Origin: Hemibagrus wyckioides | Taxonomy: Eukaryota > Chordata > Actinopteri > Siluriformes > Bagridae | Direction: 5' to 3' | Length of the DNA: 64,000 bases | Assembly (NCBI RefSeq): GCF_019097595.1 | Contig: NC_080722.1 | Span: 15,167,630 to 15,231,629 of the forward strand | Part shown: positions 25,077 to 38,500 of the stretch, piece after piece | Layout: every line of letters begins with the position of its first letter | Position numbering within the stretch: the stretch's first letter is position 1 | The notes under the pieces: generated by a model | Database searches by the model: none | The model's input: the letters and a program-made list of their open reading frames with translations, nothing else | Told to the model about the DNA's origin: nothing | Made by a program: the position numbers and the translations under genes

Positions 25077-28000
25077 GTATACACTCTGGAAGTATAGACA
25101 ACTGAAAATGAATACATTATTCAGAAAGAACAGATAATGTGTACTAAACAGATACAAATGAGGGGCACACTATTGTTTTTTTGTTTTTTTTATCTTGCCA
25201 GACAGAAAGGTTCTCAGGACATCTGGCTGAGACTAGAGCATGAGGACTCGTATCCCATGGGAAGCAACAAAAAAGTGAGGAGGGTTTTTGCTTACACGCA
25301 AGCAAGCAGTCAGCTATAAAGCTCGCCTGGCGTGAAACATGATTAACTGTATAAATTATTGAATAGAAACGTATGTTGCTGTGTGATGTATTTATAGTGT
25401 TTATTCATTAGGCTACTAGTTTGTTAATATTTTGGGAAATAAACCAACTAATTTCATTGGAAAATATCACAAGCAGGGGCAAACAAATAATAATAACTGT
25501 ATACATGTGTCAGCCTTCAATCTGAGTACAGCCTGTTTGTCTTTGGTATCATTACCTTAAACTGAAACACCTAGTTAATTGGGCTTTTATAATTTTGCAA
25601 CACATCTCTCATTCATCGTTGGTGGTGCAAAACCCACCACGCAAAGATATTATATCTATACCACTGGCTGTGTGCCCTGAGGTCCATTTATTACTGCTAT
25701 ACCCTCATCTCCATTATCCTAAAGACTGATCACCTCATGGCTTAGCTGCTCTCTCTCTCTTTCTCTCTCTATCTATATAATGCTCTTATTTCTTGCAGCA
25801 ATCTGCATGTCCACTGTCCCAATTACTGTCAGGCTTCCTTCTATTCCATAACTCCTGCCACATGCTGACTGTGGCACTTTTCTTTACTCCAAATAATAAT
25901 GGGTCACTAGCAGATGACCGGAGAATTTTCCAATCAACCTCCAACTGTCCTCCAAGTATACACACACAGCTAAATCCAATCTGGGTGTTACTGTCGAGAA
26001 GTCCAATGTTTACAGACAGGAGAATCCACACGTTATGCAGATTAAGCCAGAGAACTCCCCTGACAGGGATTTGCAGACCGGGCAAATATGTTAAAGCTTT
26101 CTCTGGTATGGCCAAAAATAAGAGCTTGCTAGGCTCTCGTCGCTTGCAGTGCACGGCGGTATTTTGATTTGTGACTGGCAGGATGTTTAACACCTTCATC
26201 AATCAAGCCACCGAAATGGATAACAACAGCAGAACAGAGGACAGGAAGATATAAAGGTGAAGGTAAAGACACAGAGAGACTAAACTCATAATTCATAAAA
26301 GCCATTAGGAGCATCTTAGGAATGTAAACAGAGGAGCGAGGAGCGTTTTGGCTTTTTTTTTAGCAGTGTGAATCCCTATAGGTCCTGCAGTATACTCTGG
26401 TCATTTAGCTTTATAGTTATTTGAGCATTGCCTCTGCTTTGAGTTGGATAGCCAAATGATGGATAGTGTGAGTTTGCCTTATATTATGTTGCCCCATATT
26501 TTGATTAGAGATCTTAAATAAGCAGAAAAATGACACATGGGACTCATGGGAAAAACCGTACAACTCCCACTTCTCAAATAACATTCCTCAGCAGGTGATG
26601 TACAAATTATTTCCAAATTAATTTCACCATTAATCCTTTAATTAGCCTTAAGTGATTCATGAACAGCAAATAAGGGTGCCTGCTCCCACTTGGCTGGCCC
26701 CCGCACCTTTGATTGACATCAGCATTAATTATGCAGTAGTACAGAGAGAAGTGGCTATGCTGTGCCCCCACTTTTAAACTCGTCACTCATCACACTTATG
26801 TGTGCTACGTCAGGACCGCTGGGCTTAAAGTGACACTGATTGTCTCTTTGCTCGAGTAGGACGTGGTAATGTCTCATACTGTGCTAGACAGATAGCAGGA
26901 TTGAGGTAGGCACAAAGTTTATAAGAAATTTATTCCGTGATGATGGAGCACTGGTGAAAAACACTTGGCTGGCTCAGTATCCGATGAGTCAGACAGATGA
27001 CAAATCAGATCGAGGACCTTAATCAAAATCCTAGCTAAGGTCAGACACAGCATTTTAACTGAGCTTTACTGCTTTTTCATTCTGAATGTTACCACCGAGG
27101 GAAGAATTAGCTACATGAAACTATTTAAAGTCATGACATTCCTGAGATGCTGTGAGACACCCTTAAAAATCCTACAACTATTTACAGTCAGCTGCTTGTG
27201 TTGGATTTGGCATGACTTTTTGGATGCATGTGTCATCACTGCTATGTAATATGTCATCATTCACTAATATTAGGCAGAAAGAAAGTGTGGCTACTAGCTG
27301 TGCAAGTACATTTTAAATATGTTCAAGTAAAGCAATTTATTTCAAACTTATTGTTATTTGATGTATTTTTGTACTTTGAGAGTGAGACCAGAAGTACCTG
27401 CTTGCCTTTGGTGTTCTTTTAAAATCTATGGTACAATGTTATCCTTTGCTCTGTGTTTCAGCTAGCATGTAAACATTACCTGGCTAACAGTGTGTCATAA
27501 GGCTACATAAATACAACTTTTCTTACTATCCACCTAGCTATTATTCTTAGACACATTCACGGGCCACCATCCTAAGATTTTATCTTCATAAGACTACTTT
27601 AATAATAAAACGTCTCATAAGCAATGCTCTCTTTACTTTTATTTCTTGCTGAGCAAAACCTAGTTTTGTTGCCCAGACTCTCCTACCATTGGAGCAAAAA
27701 ATATGAGCCATGCAGGCTGCAGCTTCTCTGCCACTGAATGGTTACTATTAGCTGGCTAGCCTGGAAAGACAGGTGATTTAAACAGGTGATTTAACAGCTG
27801 GAGTAGCTAGCCAGGATTATTTGTGGTTGGCACTAAATTTGGGTGGCCGTGGCAGTTTTGGCATAAGTACCTATATGGGCTTTCAAAAAATAAGAATAAA
27901 TGCAATGCTATGCTATGAGAGTTAAGTGTACCTGTGGATGTACTGAACACTAATCATCTATCAGTTGCTCCAGTTGATTAAAAAAATTTTTTTACACGCA

Positions 28001-29759
28001 TTTGTTTGTCAGTGTTTGACAGCAAAGATTTTGTATTTTTCTGCATGGAAGCATCATCAGAAGTCAGTGAGTGCAGCTGAGTGGGAACAGTGCTAATTGT
28101 TATGCATCGAAAACTGAAAACTACCAGACTAAATACTATTCATGCCTTCATGTCTGTGACCTTCTGGCTCTCCCTTTTAGTTATGCTGTCATAGCTAGTC
28201 TTGCTGGAGTCCCTGCCTGCACTTTACACATAATTCTACATTGTCTTTAAGCATCACATGATTAGAAACTTAATATCTTTCTCTTTCTCTCTCTGCCTTC
28301 TCTGTCGAGCTATACACTCCACTCCTGAGCTCCCAGTGTTTGCCAGTTTCCAGTGCGACCACTGCCCTACCCCTGGTCGGAGTCTCGCCGCTTGATGGTG
28401 CCCACTGACACTGTGGATGGATCTGTGTGGACCAGGAGACAGCCATGGACAGAGCCACTTGGGGACTTTCACACCATCACACATATGCCATTTCATCTGT
28501 CAGCCCGTGACAGCAAAGAACTAGTGTTTATAATGACCTTAGAAACTACAATGACCTAATAGTTCCTCATGGGTCATTGATTGCTGTTGTAGAAAGGATA
28601 TTAATCAGCTACAATTACATTATTTTCTGTTTAGTGTCACCCAAATGAGGATGGGTTCCCTTCTGAGCCTGGTTCCTCTCAAGGTTTCTTCCTTTCCATC
28701 CCAGGGAGTTTTTCCTTGCCACCGTTGCCACAGGCTTGCTCATTAGGGATAAAATAGGATAAAATAGTCTAATTATAGAATTTAATAATTTATTCTTATT
28801 TCTAGTTAATTAGTTATTTTTTTTTTTTTATTATTATTTTTCATTTTCCCCTCCCCTTTCTCTGTTTTCTTCTTTTGTAAAGCTGCTTTGAGACAATGTT
28901 CATTGTAAAAGGCGCTATACAAAATAAATTGAATTGAATTTAATTGAATTTAATTGAATATTCCAGTATTTCACATTACTATTTAAATACACTGTACAAT
29001 TTAACATGTAGTAGTTAGTAAAAAAATCTAATAGAAAAAAATCTTTCTACCTTCTTGGATTTTGTATACAAACGGAAAAAAACACTTTTTCTATCCATTA
29101 ATCTCTAGCCCTGAAATTCTGGAAAGCAGGAATCCTGGACAGTAGTGAACAGAAATAGCTGCTGGAAGAAAAAACAAATGCTGTTTGGCTAGTTAGCTGA
29201 TTAGCTGTTTGGGAGGCATGGGATTACTACTATAGAACTCTGGGCACATTCACTAACTTCAGATTTATTCAGATCCTATCCAGTTACCACAGAGCTGAAA
29301 TTGTGCAAACATACAGCACTATAAAACACTGGGTACAGGGTAGTAGAAGAAGTTAGTAGTACCAATACTCACTGGGCACTCGGTTGATCGCTCGTAGAGG
29401 CCTGAGCACTCTGACAGTACGAACAGCAGAGAAACTGACATTCTGCAGGTTGAGCGAATATTCCAGCATCCTGTGAAATCAAAAAAACATAAACAAAAGT
29501 CTGTAACAAATTATCTTTGACTTTGGCAGACCTTAAAAGACATCAAAATTCTAATGTTGTATATTTGTGAATTACCAATTGGATGACTTTCAAAAAGTAA
29601 AATCATCAGGAATAACAGTGTCAGTTTCTGCTAGGGATCTAATTCAATATTATCACATATAAGGTTACACATACTCAGGAGAGAAAAAAGAGCAGCCAAG
29701 AGGATGGACATATCCTGGGGTGCAATATCCTGACTCCAAAAATGGCTAGTTCTTCGCAT

Positions 29760-29795
<36 letters not shown>

Positions 29796-29861
29796 TTATG
29801 TAGATATATATATATTTATGTAGATATATATATATTTTAAATGTGTGTGTGTGTGTGTTGT

Positions 29862-29928
<67 letters not shown>

Positions 29929-32900
29929 GTAGATATATATATATATTTTAAATGTGTGTGTGTGTGTGTGTGTGTATGCGCTAAGCAGCTATACTGATTG
30001 ATGAGAGCAAGTGGATTGAGGTGATGAGGGGTGTAATGGGTTTGCAAGTGAGTTTGCAAAACTCAGACATGCTGCATTTTGGGTAATCTGCAGTGGTTTA
30101 ATAATGCAATCTGTTCGGTCAGCCAGAGTTTGTGTAAGGAGTCTGTCTTATCTACTGGATGGTATATAGACAGGACCAACAAAATCAAGAGAAGTGAAGC
30201 TGGTTATTGATTCCGAATCCAGACAACCGGGCACAGATCTTTGAGGATCCTTGTGAATCTTCACCTCTTCAAAACAATTTCTAGGATCTTTCATGGAGTT
30301 AGGTCTTGAACTGTCCAAGTGCAGTTCCAGAGTTCCTGTGATATCACGATTGAAGAGAGTGCCCAACAAACGAACAGTATGTCCCATGAGCTGTGCTCGT
30401 GCCAGATGGAATAGGCTATTGTGCCATATTTCCTGGGGCGTCTACATACTCTATGTGCTCCACACTGATGAAGCTTTAATCTGTTTATGGAGCATACTGC
30501 TTGTAACAATGTTTACTGAACATGTAACTGAATGTGTCATGAAACCAGTATGACAGAATAAAGCTAGGCTGCCCGCCTCCCATGCCGGAGACCCAGATTC
30601 GACACCTGCTTGGAGCAGTTGCAAGTAGGACCCGGGGGGGTTACATTAAGATTACTGCTAGTTACACTATACAGTCAAAGGCATGCGGGCATCTGACCAT
30701 CACACCTCTATGGATTGTTGAGCGTCCCATTCCAAAAACCATTGACATTCGTTCTCCCTTTTGCTGCTAGAATAGCCTTAACTCTTCTGAGAATGCTTTC
30801 CACTAGATATTCAAGCATGGCTGTGGGGATTTGTTTACATTCAGCCACAAGCGCATTAGTGAGGCTGAGAACTGATGATAAGCCAGGCGGCCTGACACTG
30901 CTGTTCCAGTTCATCCCAGGGATGTTCACTGGGGTTGAAGTTGCATGCTGTGCAGGTCACTCAAGTTCACATCAGCCTTGGCAAGCCAAGTTAAAATATT
31001 GGAAGACTCATTGGAAGGCTGTGAGTTGAAATCCCAGGACAACCAAGCTGCCACTGCTGGGCCCATGATCAAGGCCCTTAACTCTCAACTGCTTAGTTGT
31101 ATAAAAGAGATAAATGTAAGTCACTCTGATTCAGGGGGTCTGCCATATGCTGGAAAATGTAAAGTCTTCACAGAGCTCACTTTGTGCACAACAGTTTTGG
31201 GCGTCTTAGTTCCAGTGAAGGCAAACAGCATATAGACCCTATACAATACTGTGCTGCAAATTGTGAATAGGTCTGTGTATAGGTCTGATGGTCAGGTGTC
31301 TACCATTGGCTATACAGTGTATGTAATGATGCAAAGCATATTTCTTGTTTTCTTTCTGCAGAAACCATTTAAATCTATGTCCTGAAAAATCAACAGCAAT
31401 GAGCTGATAGAGTGCAGAGTAAAAACATGTACTGAATAAATGCTAGCAACATTATAATAAACAATAAATGAATACATGCATTAAAGTGATGGCACAGTGG
31501 TTCAGTTGGCAGCATCGCCACTTCACAGCTCCAGGGTCCCTTATTCCATCTTGTGTTTCTGTCTGAGTGGTGTTCTCCCTATGAATGTGTGGGATTCCTC
31601 TGGGATCTCTGGTTTCCTCCTATCTTCCAAAAACATGCCAGTAGGTGGTCTGGCTATTGGCTAAGACAAATTGCCTCTAGCGTGTGAGTGTGTGTGTTTG
31701 TGGGATAGACTCCGTATCCAACGCGACCCTGACCAGAATAAGCAGTTACTGAAAGTGAGTGATTATATTAAACTCACATTTTTTCAGCAGATTCATGCAA
31801 TGAAACAGATGTGTATTCATTCCCTGTACCACAGTTATGTGTTTTAGTAATATTGTTGATGTTACTGTATAATTAATTATTCATTTTATATGGTTTTCAT
31901 TGAGTTTGGTGATTTACGGTAAAACAATGAGAAAACAAAAAACAGAATATGACTAATAGGGTTAAACCTTATTATCATCGCATGAAGATATTATATGGCA
32001 TAATTATTGTAACTTTGCACTAAAAATGGAGATAAGTGGCCTGGGGAGTGTGTGTGTGTGTGTGTATATATGCGCGTGTGTGTGTTCCAAAGCAAAATCT
32101 TGACTGGGGGCAGCAATAGTCTAGAGTTAGCCTTGCACATGTGCTATAAATTCAATTGGATATTTTAATTTTAGTCAAAGAGGAACATCCAGTGGGGTCA
32201 ATGTAATGTGATCTTCAACAATATACACATGCTAGCATACACGCACATATACACGTAAGCACACCCACACGTACACACACACACACACACACAGCTGCTT
32301 CACACATGTGAACTTTGGAGGGAGATGCATGAAAAAATTCCCTGCCTTCGTAGCCATCAAACAGGGTACGCGGCCTCCGTGTGTGTGTGTGTGTGTGTAT
32401 GCGTGTGCATGCTATCAGCTACAAATTCCAGCCAATTCAACATGTCTGACAAAATTAATTGGCTATGTGACAGCTATGTATTAAAAAAAAAATAAACACA
32501 AACGCACGAACATGGACTGCAGCTAAATAATAAAATCTGTTAAATGATGGAAGATGATATGCACTAATGCTATCTGTGTGCTGCACCGACCTCAGATTGA
32601 AGGTATTTTAAATACCCAAGATTATCTGTGGAGTCAGGGATGATGGTGATGTGCAAACAGTATGAGCTCCATTAAGCAAGCAGAGCTCAGAGGAAATGTG
32701 TTCCGCTTTTGTTGCTCCTGAAATCTGCAGAGCAGCTTTCGAGAGCACTGATTGGGTCTGATGGAAACCAGCTGGTAGCTGGAATAGAAAAATAATAACA
32801 GTGGTGACTAGGGCTAAAAACGGAAGGATAGGGAAGGACTAAACATAAAAAATATCAAAAGAGGGGGAAAATGCATGACGTTTTTGATGTCAAAAGATCT

Positions 32901-35494
32901 GCCAGAGTGGCTGGAAAGTACAAACTGAACTAAAACAGAGAGAGAATTTGGAGTACTGTGGTTGGGATCGAGAGAGGAATAAAGGAGAGTACATGTTTGG
33001 CATGGGGGTGAGGGGGGAGGACAGAACTTGCGTGAGGACACTTCAGAAAAACTCCTTGCAGCCAAGTCAGGCGAACACGAGGCAGCCAGAGCAGAGCAGA
33101 GCTAAACAACGTGAACATGTGTCTATATGGTTGTTCACATCATCAACATGACTTAACATGCAGCAAGTTCTACATATACACCATAGGTGTGTAAATAAAC
33201 ACTGAACTCATGAATGATGAAGCACAGGCACATAATGAAACACACACACACGCACACATACACATACACACAGGTAAACATAACCAGTTAGTGTCTGGTG
33301 TGGGCTGGGGGCCAATAAACACCTGGCTCTTATCTTTGTATTAGGCATAGATCTAGTTAAGGATGCCAAAATCACACCCCTTTCCTGACAACTATGGCCA
33401 CACAGTCAACAATGGCTGCTCTCGGTGTACACAGTGCCAGCAGGGAGGGCACTATAATAGGAAAAGTATGAAGGAGGAAAGAGACCTGCATCCAAAACAG
33501 GTCTGACCTTCAGAAATCAGTTTGATTCGGTCCCCAAGTGGGAGCAGCAGAGTCCCTGTTCTGCCATGCCCTGTTTGAACAACCATCACTGAGTAGGAAT
33601 GAAAAAAAAAAAAAAACATATAAATGTCTGTTGGATTGAGCTAGAAATCATACACTGTGTCGTGGTGGTCACTGCACAACACTTCAGGTGACATAAAGAG
33701 ACAGAATAACTTTTGAGTTCATTCTTCCTCGCTTTATTGCAGAGTTGGGTTGAATTCAAAGCAGCAGTCCTGCCTGCGGTGCAATAAGGGCTGGGTGTCT
33801 TCTACCACCTGACAGGTTAATGAAGAGCGTTTCAGAGGAGGTTCCCTTTCCCTCAGCCACATTCAAACAGAGGTGGAGATGAAACACATGCTCTCTCTCT
33901 CTCTCTCTCTCTTTATTCTCACCTTTCATCTTACTCATCATCCTTCAGTCTTCCTCGAATGCTTCACAGATGGTTTTCTACAGCACTTCTTAGTCCACGA
34001 TCATGATAGTACAATAGTGTGCATGCAGATGATCTGTTTTGTTCATAATCCAAAAGCAAACGAGTGAAACTTTTTTAACCCTGTCCAGCTTAATCTAAAG
34101 AAATATCCTAAAACACTAAGCCCTCCGTTTAATTTTTTTAACAAATCATACATGCATATGTTGTATTTTAGACATTTTATCTGGCATTTCCACAACTACC
34201 TCGCTCAGTGTTTTAATAGAATCAGACTCATCGTAATCAAAAGTAGATGAGTTGCGCAGAGATGATCGCATGTTGGACTAAAATTCACATCAGTTTGATT
34301 TCTAACCTGAAGATATGCCGCGACAGTCTCAGCTCTGCGAGATATTTCACACAATTATTTGAAAATATAAAGAATTTAGCCCATTTGAATCAAAATCTGG
34401 TGTGATTTGTTCAGGCAAGTGTGAACGCAACAATCTCACTCACATGCAGACAAAAACATCCGCCCGAAAGCGTCTGAGCAAGGTGGTCTCTATGCGGTTC
34501 CAGTCAAACCCCAGTGTGTTTTGATTGCAGCATGAAAGCAATTCAATCCTGAATCAACCCAATTTGAGGAAATAAACTAAACATGCTGTGTATTTTGGGA
34601 TGCGGACAGCATTTCTCTGTGAATCTGAGCTGCTACACTAAAGTGTGGCACTACAGAAGTACCATGTGTTCTAGATATTTGGACCAACAAACAAAAATGA
34701 AAACAAATTGTGGGTGTGATACAAAAATTATTTTAAACTACTTTTTCATAAAGTTATTTCATAGTTTATTTATCTTCTTGCTTGACACAGTTTTGTTGAC
34801 CTTTTTCCATCTGATCAATAAATGAGTTTTATAGTATTTTATGTATGTGAACAATGCACAGGTTTTTTTTTTTACTTTTTGGTTTGTTTATGTTTATTAT
34901 GTACAGTGTAAACTAAAGCAAAACTAAACCACACCTAATAGCAACCAAACCATAAGCTAATTTGGACTCAGCGAATGTACTACTAAGTATGAAATCTCCC
35001 ATATACAACAACAGCATCATGCTTTCACATATTTTTTCCATTTAGTCCTCTCAGTATTACTTAACCTCTGTCTGATGAAAGTCTATTTTGAGATCTATTT
35101 TGAGACATTTGTAAAGGAAATGCTTGTTTTGAAAGAAGGAAATGAAGGAACTTAATACAAGGCAATAAGGTGTGTGACAAGAAAAGAAACCAGCTCTGCT
35201 CTGTGTGCTTCGGTCAAACACAACTTGACCACAGGGCAGAAAATAAATAAATGAGTAGGACCTTTTACGGGTATTTTTCTTGAGAAAATATTTGATGGCC
35301 TTTCATGATACCTTAGTCCTTGTCTCATTCTCCTGAAGAGGCATTTTTCAGCACATAGCATGCGCCTGGAAACATGAATAAATCAGAGAGAGCAGAGAGT
35401 ATTTTTAGTGTGGCTTCAATTCTGACTGAATATCATAGTGATCCAGAATTTCATTTGGAGATGAGCAGGTAAAGTGGACTAATCGAGTTATGTA

Positions 35495-35553
<59 letters not shown>

Positions 35554-38500
35554 GATTCAAATCTTCAAATTGAATTTCTTGAGCCTGACAGGATATAAAG
35601 AAAGCTTCTAGCTTATTCTAGCTTAGTCACTGTGGGATGTTGTCATTTTTATGTAAAAGGACTTCACCAGCTCATGAAAGAGCAAGTTTGCTGATCTGAT
35701 GTATGTGATGAGCAACTGAAATGAAGTCAAGTGTGCCAATATTTTAATGTTAGTGAAAATGACCAAAATGATTGCAAACCTTGTCAGCTGAAGTCAATAT
35801 GCAACAGAACTACATATTCACAATACAAGAGACTTTCCCTTAGTGAGTGATATTAATGTGTGTCATGTCTACAGAAGTGCATGCTCTCTCCACAGCACCT
35901 CTGTTAGAGCCGGAAAGAGAAATCGGCTCTTAAACTTAAACATGCACACTAGCACAAATCTAACACTATTCAAATCTTTACAACATTTGCACATTCAATG
36001 GCAAATGTGTTTATTGGTTAACTGAAAACAAAGAATGAGGTATCAGATATTTGTTGTTTTAGCCCTCAACAAACCTCACTAATTTTATTTCCTGTATATA
36101 ATATTATGTTTTTTGTCAACTAACTATTTAAAAAAAACATATTTGTCATTTAACTATGCGTGAAAACAACCAGGCCAATACAAGCGATACAAATGGCTTC
36201 CCATCCTTAGCGATGCCTGTGAATGCTCACACACACACACACACACACACCATGAGAACATCAGCCTGATTGATGTGGGGGGAGTTCCTAACCATCTGTA
36301 AGTACCTGTGAAAAGCTCTGATATTGATTTCCAGATGCTTCCCAACACAAATATGAGATGAAGGAGCTATCAGATGAAAGTGGACACAGTCCAGTGTCAT
36401 CACTTCCTCTGGCCAAATGGAATTCCTGAAGCCTCTATTACCTGACCAGGAGCTCAAGTGATCCTTTTATGACTGCTTATGTGGAGCGTAAGATGATCAT
36501 CGTTTGCCAGCATAAATGACCAGGGATCATTAAATAATACTCCACAGAAACACAGTCACATTTAAATCTAACAAATTTCCGCAAACAAGGGCGAAGTGTA
36601 AGATATATGCATTTCAAAGACTGGAACAGAGAAAGGGGGATTACAGAGTGGATAATTTGTACATCAGAAATGCAGGTGCACCACAGTTCCTTTCTTTCCC
36701 CACTCAAAGGCTGAGGAAATAAAGAAAACCGTGTCACAGATATTTAGTTACGTTTCAGGTATTTTGTGTGGGTTTTGCAAGAGGCATTTCGAATGGAAAT
36801 TTTACTGAAACCTGGCAACCCAAGTTATTAATATTATCTTAACTGTGTATATCTTGCAGACAGTGACAATAGTGATGTGAAACACACCTGTTATACTGAA
36901 CACAGCTCAACACAGGTATGTCTAAGTCCACTCAGAATGAGCTGCTAGACTGTATGCTGGATCAATCTACGTTGTTAAACCTCAACGCCCTATTACAGGG
37001 TGACACAAAAAAAAATTCACTCGATTGTACCATATAACAGTCTCTCAGCTTAATTTTGTATGTTATTAATGTCGTCCCGCCTCAGCAAAATGTACAGTCA
37101 TGAGCTGCTGCTGAAGTGAATGACACAAACATTCACTCAAACTCAAAGTGAATGAATATGCCTTTAAAGTCTTGACAAATCTTTGGCAAGGACATGAAAA
37201 TAGCATACAAATAAATCAGACAGTAGCTCATCTAGCCAACAGAGAATATTCCACATGCACCACTATTTATTTTCCACTTTTATTAATGAAAACAAAATGA
37301 AAACTATAAATTCTAGGAGCTGAAAGAACTACAGCAATCAAGCATTGCCAAGAGCACATGAGATAAAGCCTCTGAGAGATCCAGGTAGCCATATGCTGAC
37401 ATTAATCAAGGGGGGGTGTTGGTTATGTGTCCTTTCTGACTGAGTGATGTCCAGTAAGCACAGAGGACATACTGCAGTTGCCATGACATGCAAAATATGT
37501 CCGGCTATACACTCTGTGTGTGTGTGTGTGTGAGAGAGAGAATCTCAAGAGAGCATTATATATTGATAATACAATGTTCAATCATTACATTGTGCCATGA
37601 AAAAAAAAGTTTGACAGAGTGGAAACCTGATTTACTGAAACTGGTTAGATCCACAAAGTCTCACTATAGTGTTCCTGAGAAGCAGAGTCATATAACCGCA
37701 TCAACATGGATTGATAGACTCAAGTCTGCAATAAATGGTGAGTATGTGCCAGAAGATAATGCTGAGATGAGTCTCTGTCTAGCTGAGAGATCTCCGGTGC
37801 TTAGAGTCAGCCTGTCAGAGCCCTCACTCCCTTCTGTCAGCCTGTTAATGTGAGACATGGACAACTATACTGGCAGGGTGCACCATACCGGCACAGACAG
37901 GGGGAGTTCATCTGAATGTTGCTGTGGGAAAGTGAAAAGTGGAAGCAACAGAACTGAGCCTGACAAGCCCTTTCTCTCTACCTCATTAACATGTATTGTG
38001 TTTAGACAGCATGGCCACATACTAGTTAACCAGATGTAATCAAATACAAATTTTCTGGATTAAAAATGTGTTCTAAATTGATACAAATACAGATTTTAAT
38101 AAATGCTGCAATGTTTTTTGTCAGAAAAGTTCACAGGACATCTGATTAACACTAGATGCATGCATCAAGACTGGGATCCTGCAAGATGCAGTAAAGTAAG
38201 AAGATTTACATGCAGTTAGATATGAAGCTCACAGGGCAAACCATGAGTAATAGGAACATGCTGCAGTACTTTCCAGGGGCATAGTGGTAGAGTTTAAAAA
38301 AAAGAAAAGGAAAAACCTCCAGTTTCGGCCAGGGTTTCTGTTAGCCGGTATATACCAGTATTGACTGGTTAAAAACGTGATCCTGTCAGACACAGTGTCC
38401 GGTAAAATATTTTAAAACATAAAAAAGACATACAAATTAAAAAGTGCCTATGATTTTTCAAAGAAAATAAAGATCTTGTCTGTACCTCCTAATAACTCTA

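Larger units (their letters stand above)
22771..29372 (-). other. cacna1g: 6.6 kb intron between the IS4 and S4-S5/IS5 exons
   Basis: It contains an AAAT run (23432-23460), a CT/CA microsatellite (25037-25076), an unnamed repeat shared with 38.1 kb (25145-25350), a candidate conserved non-coding block (26620-26760) and a retroposon (28290-28965). The remainder is unremarkable AT-rich intron. Confidence 0.8.
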
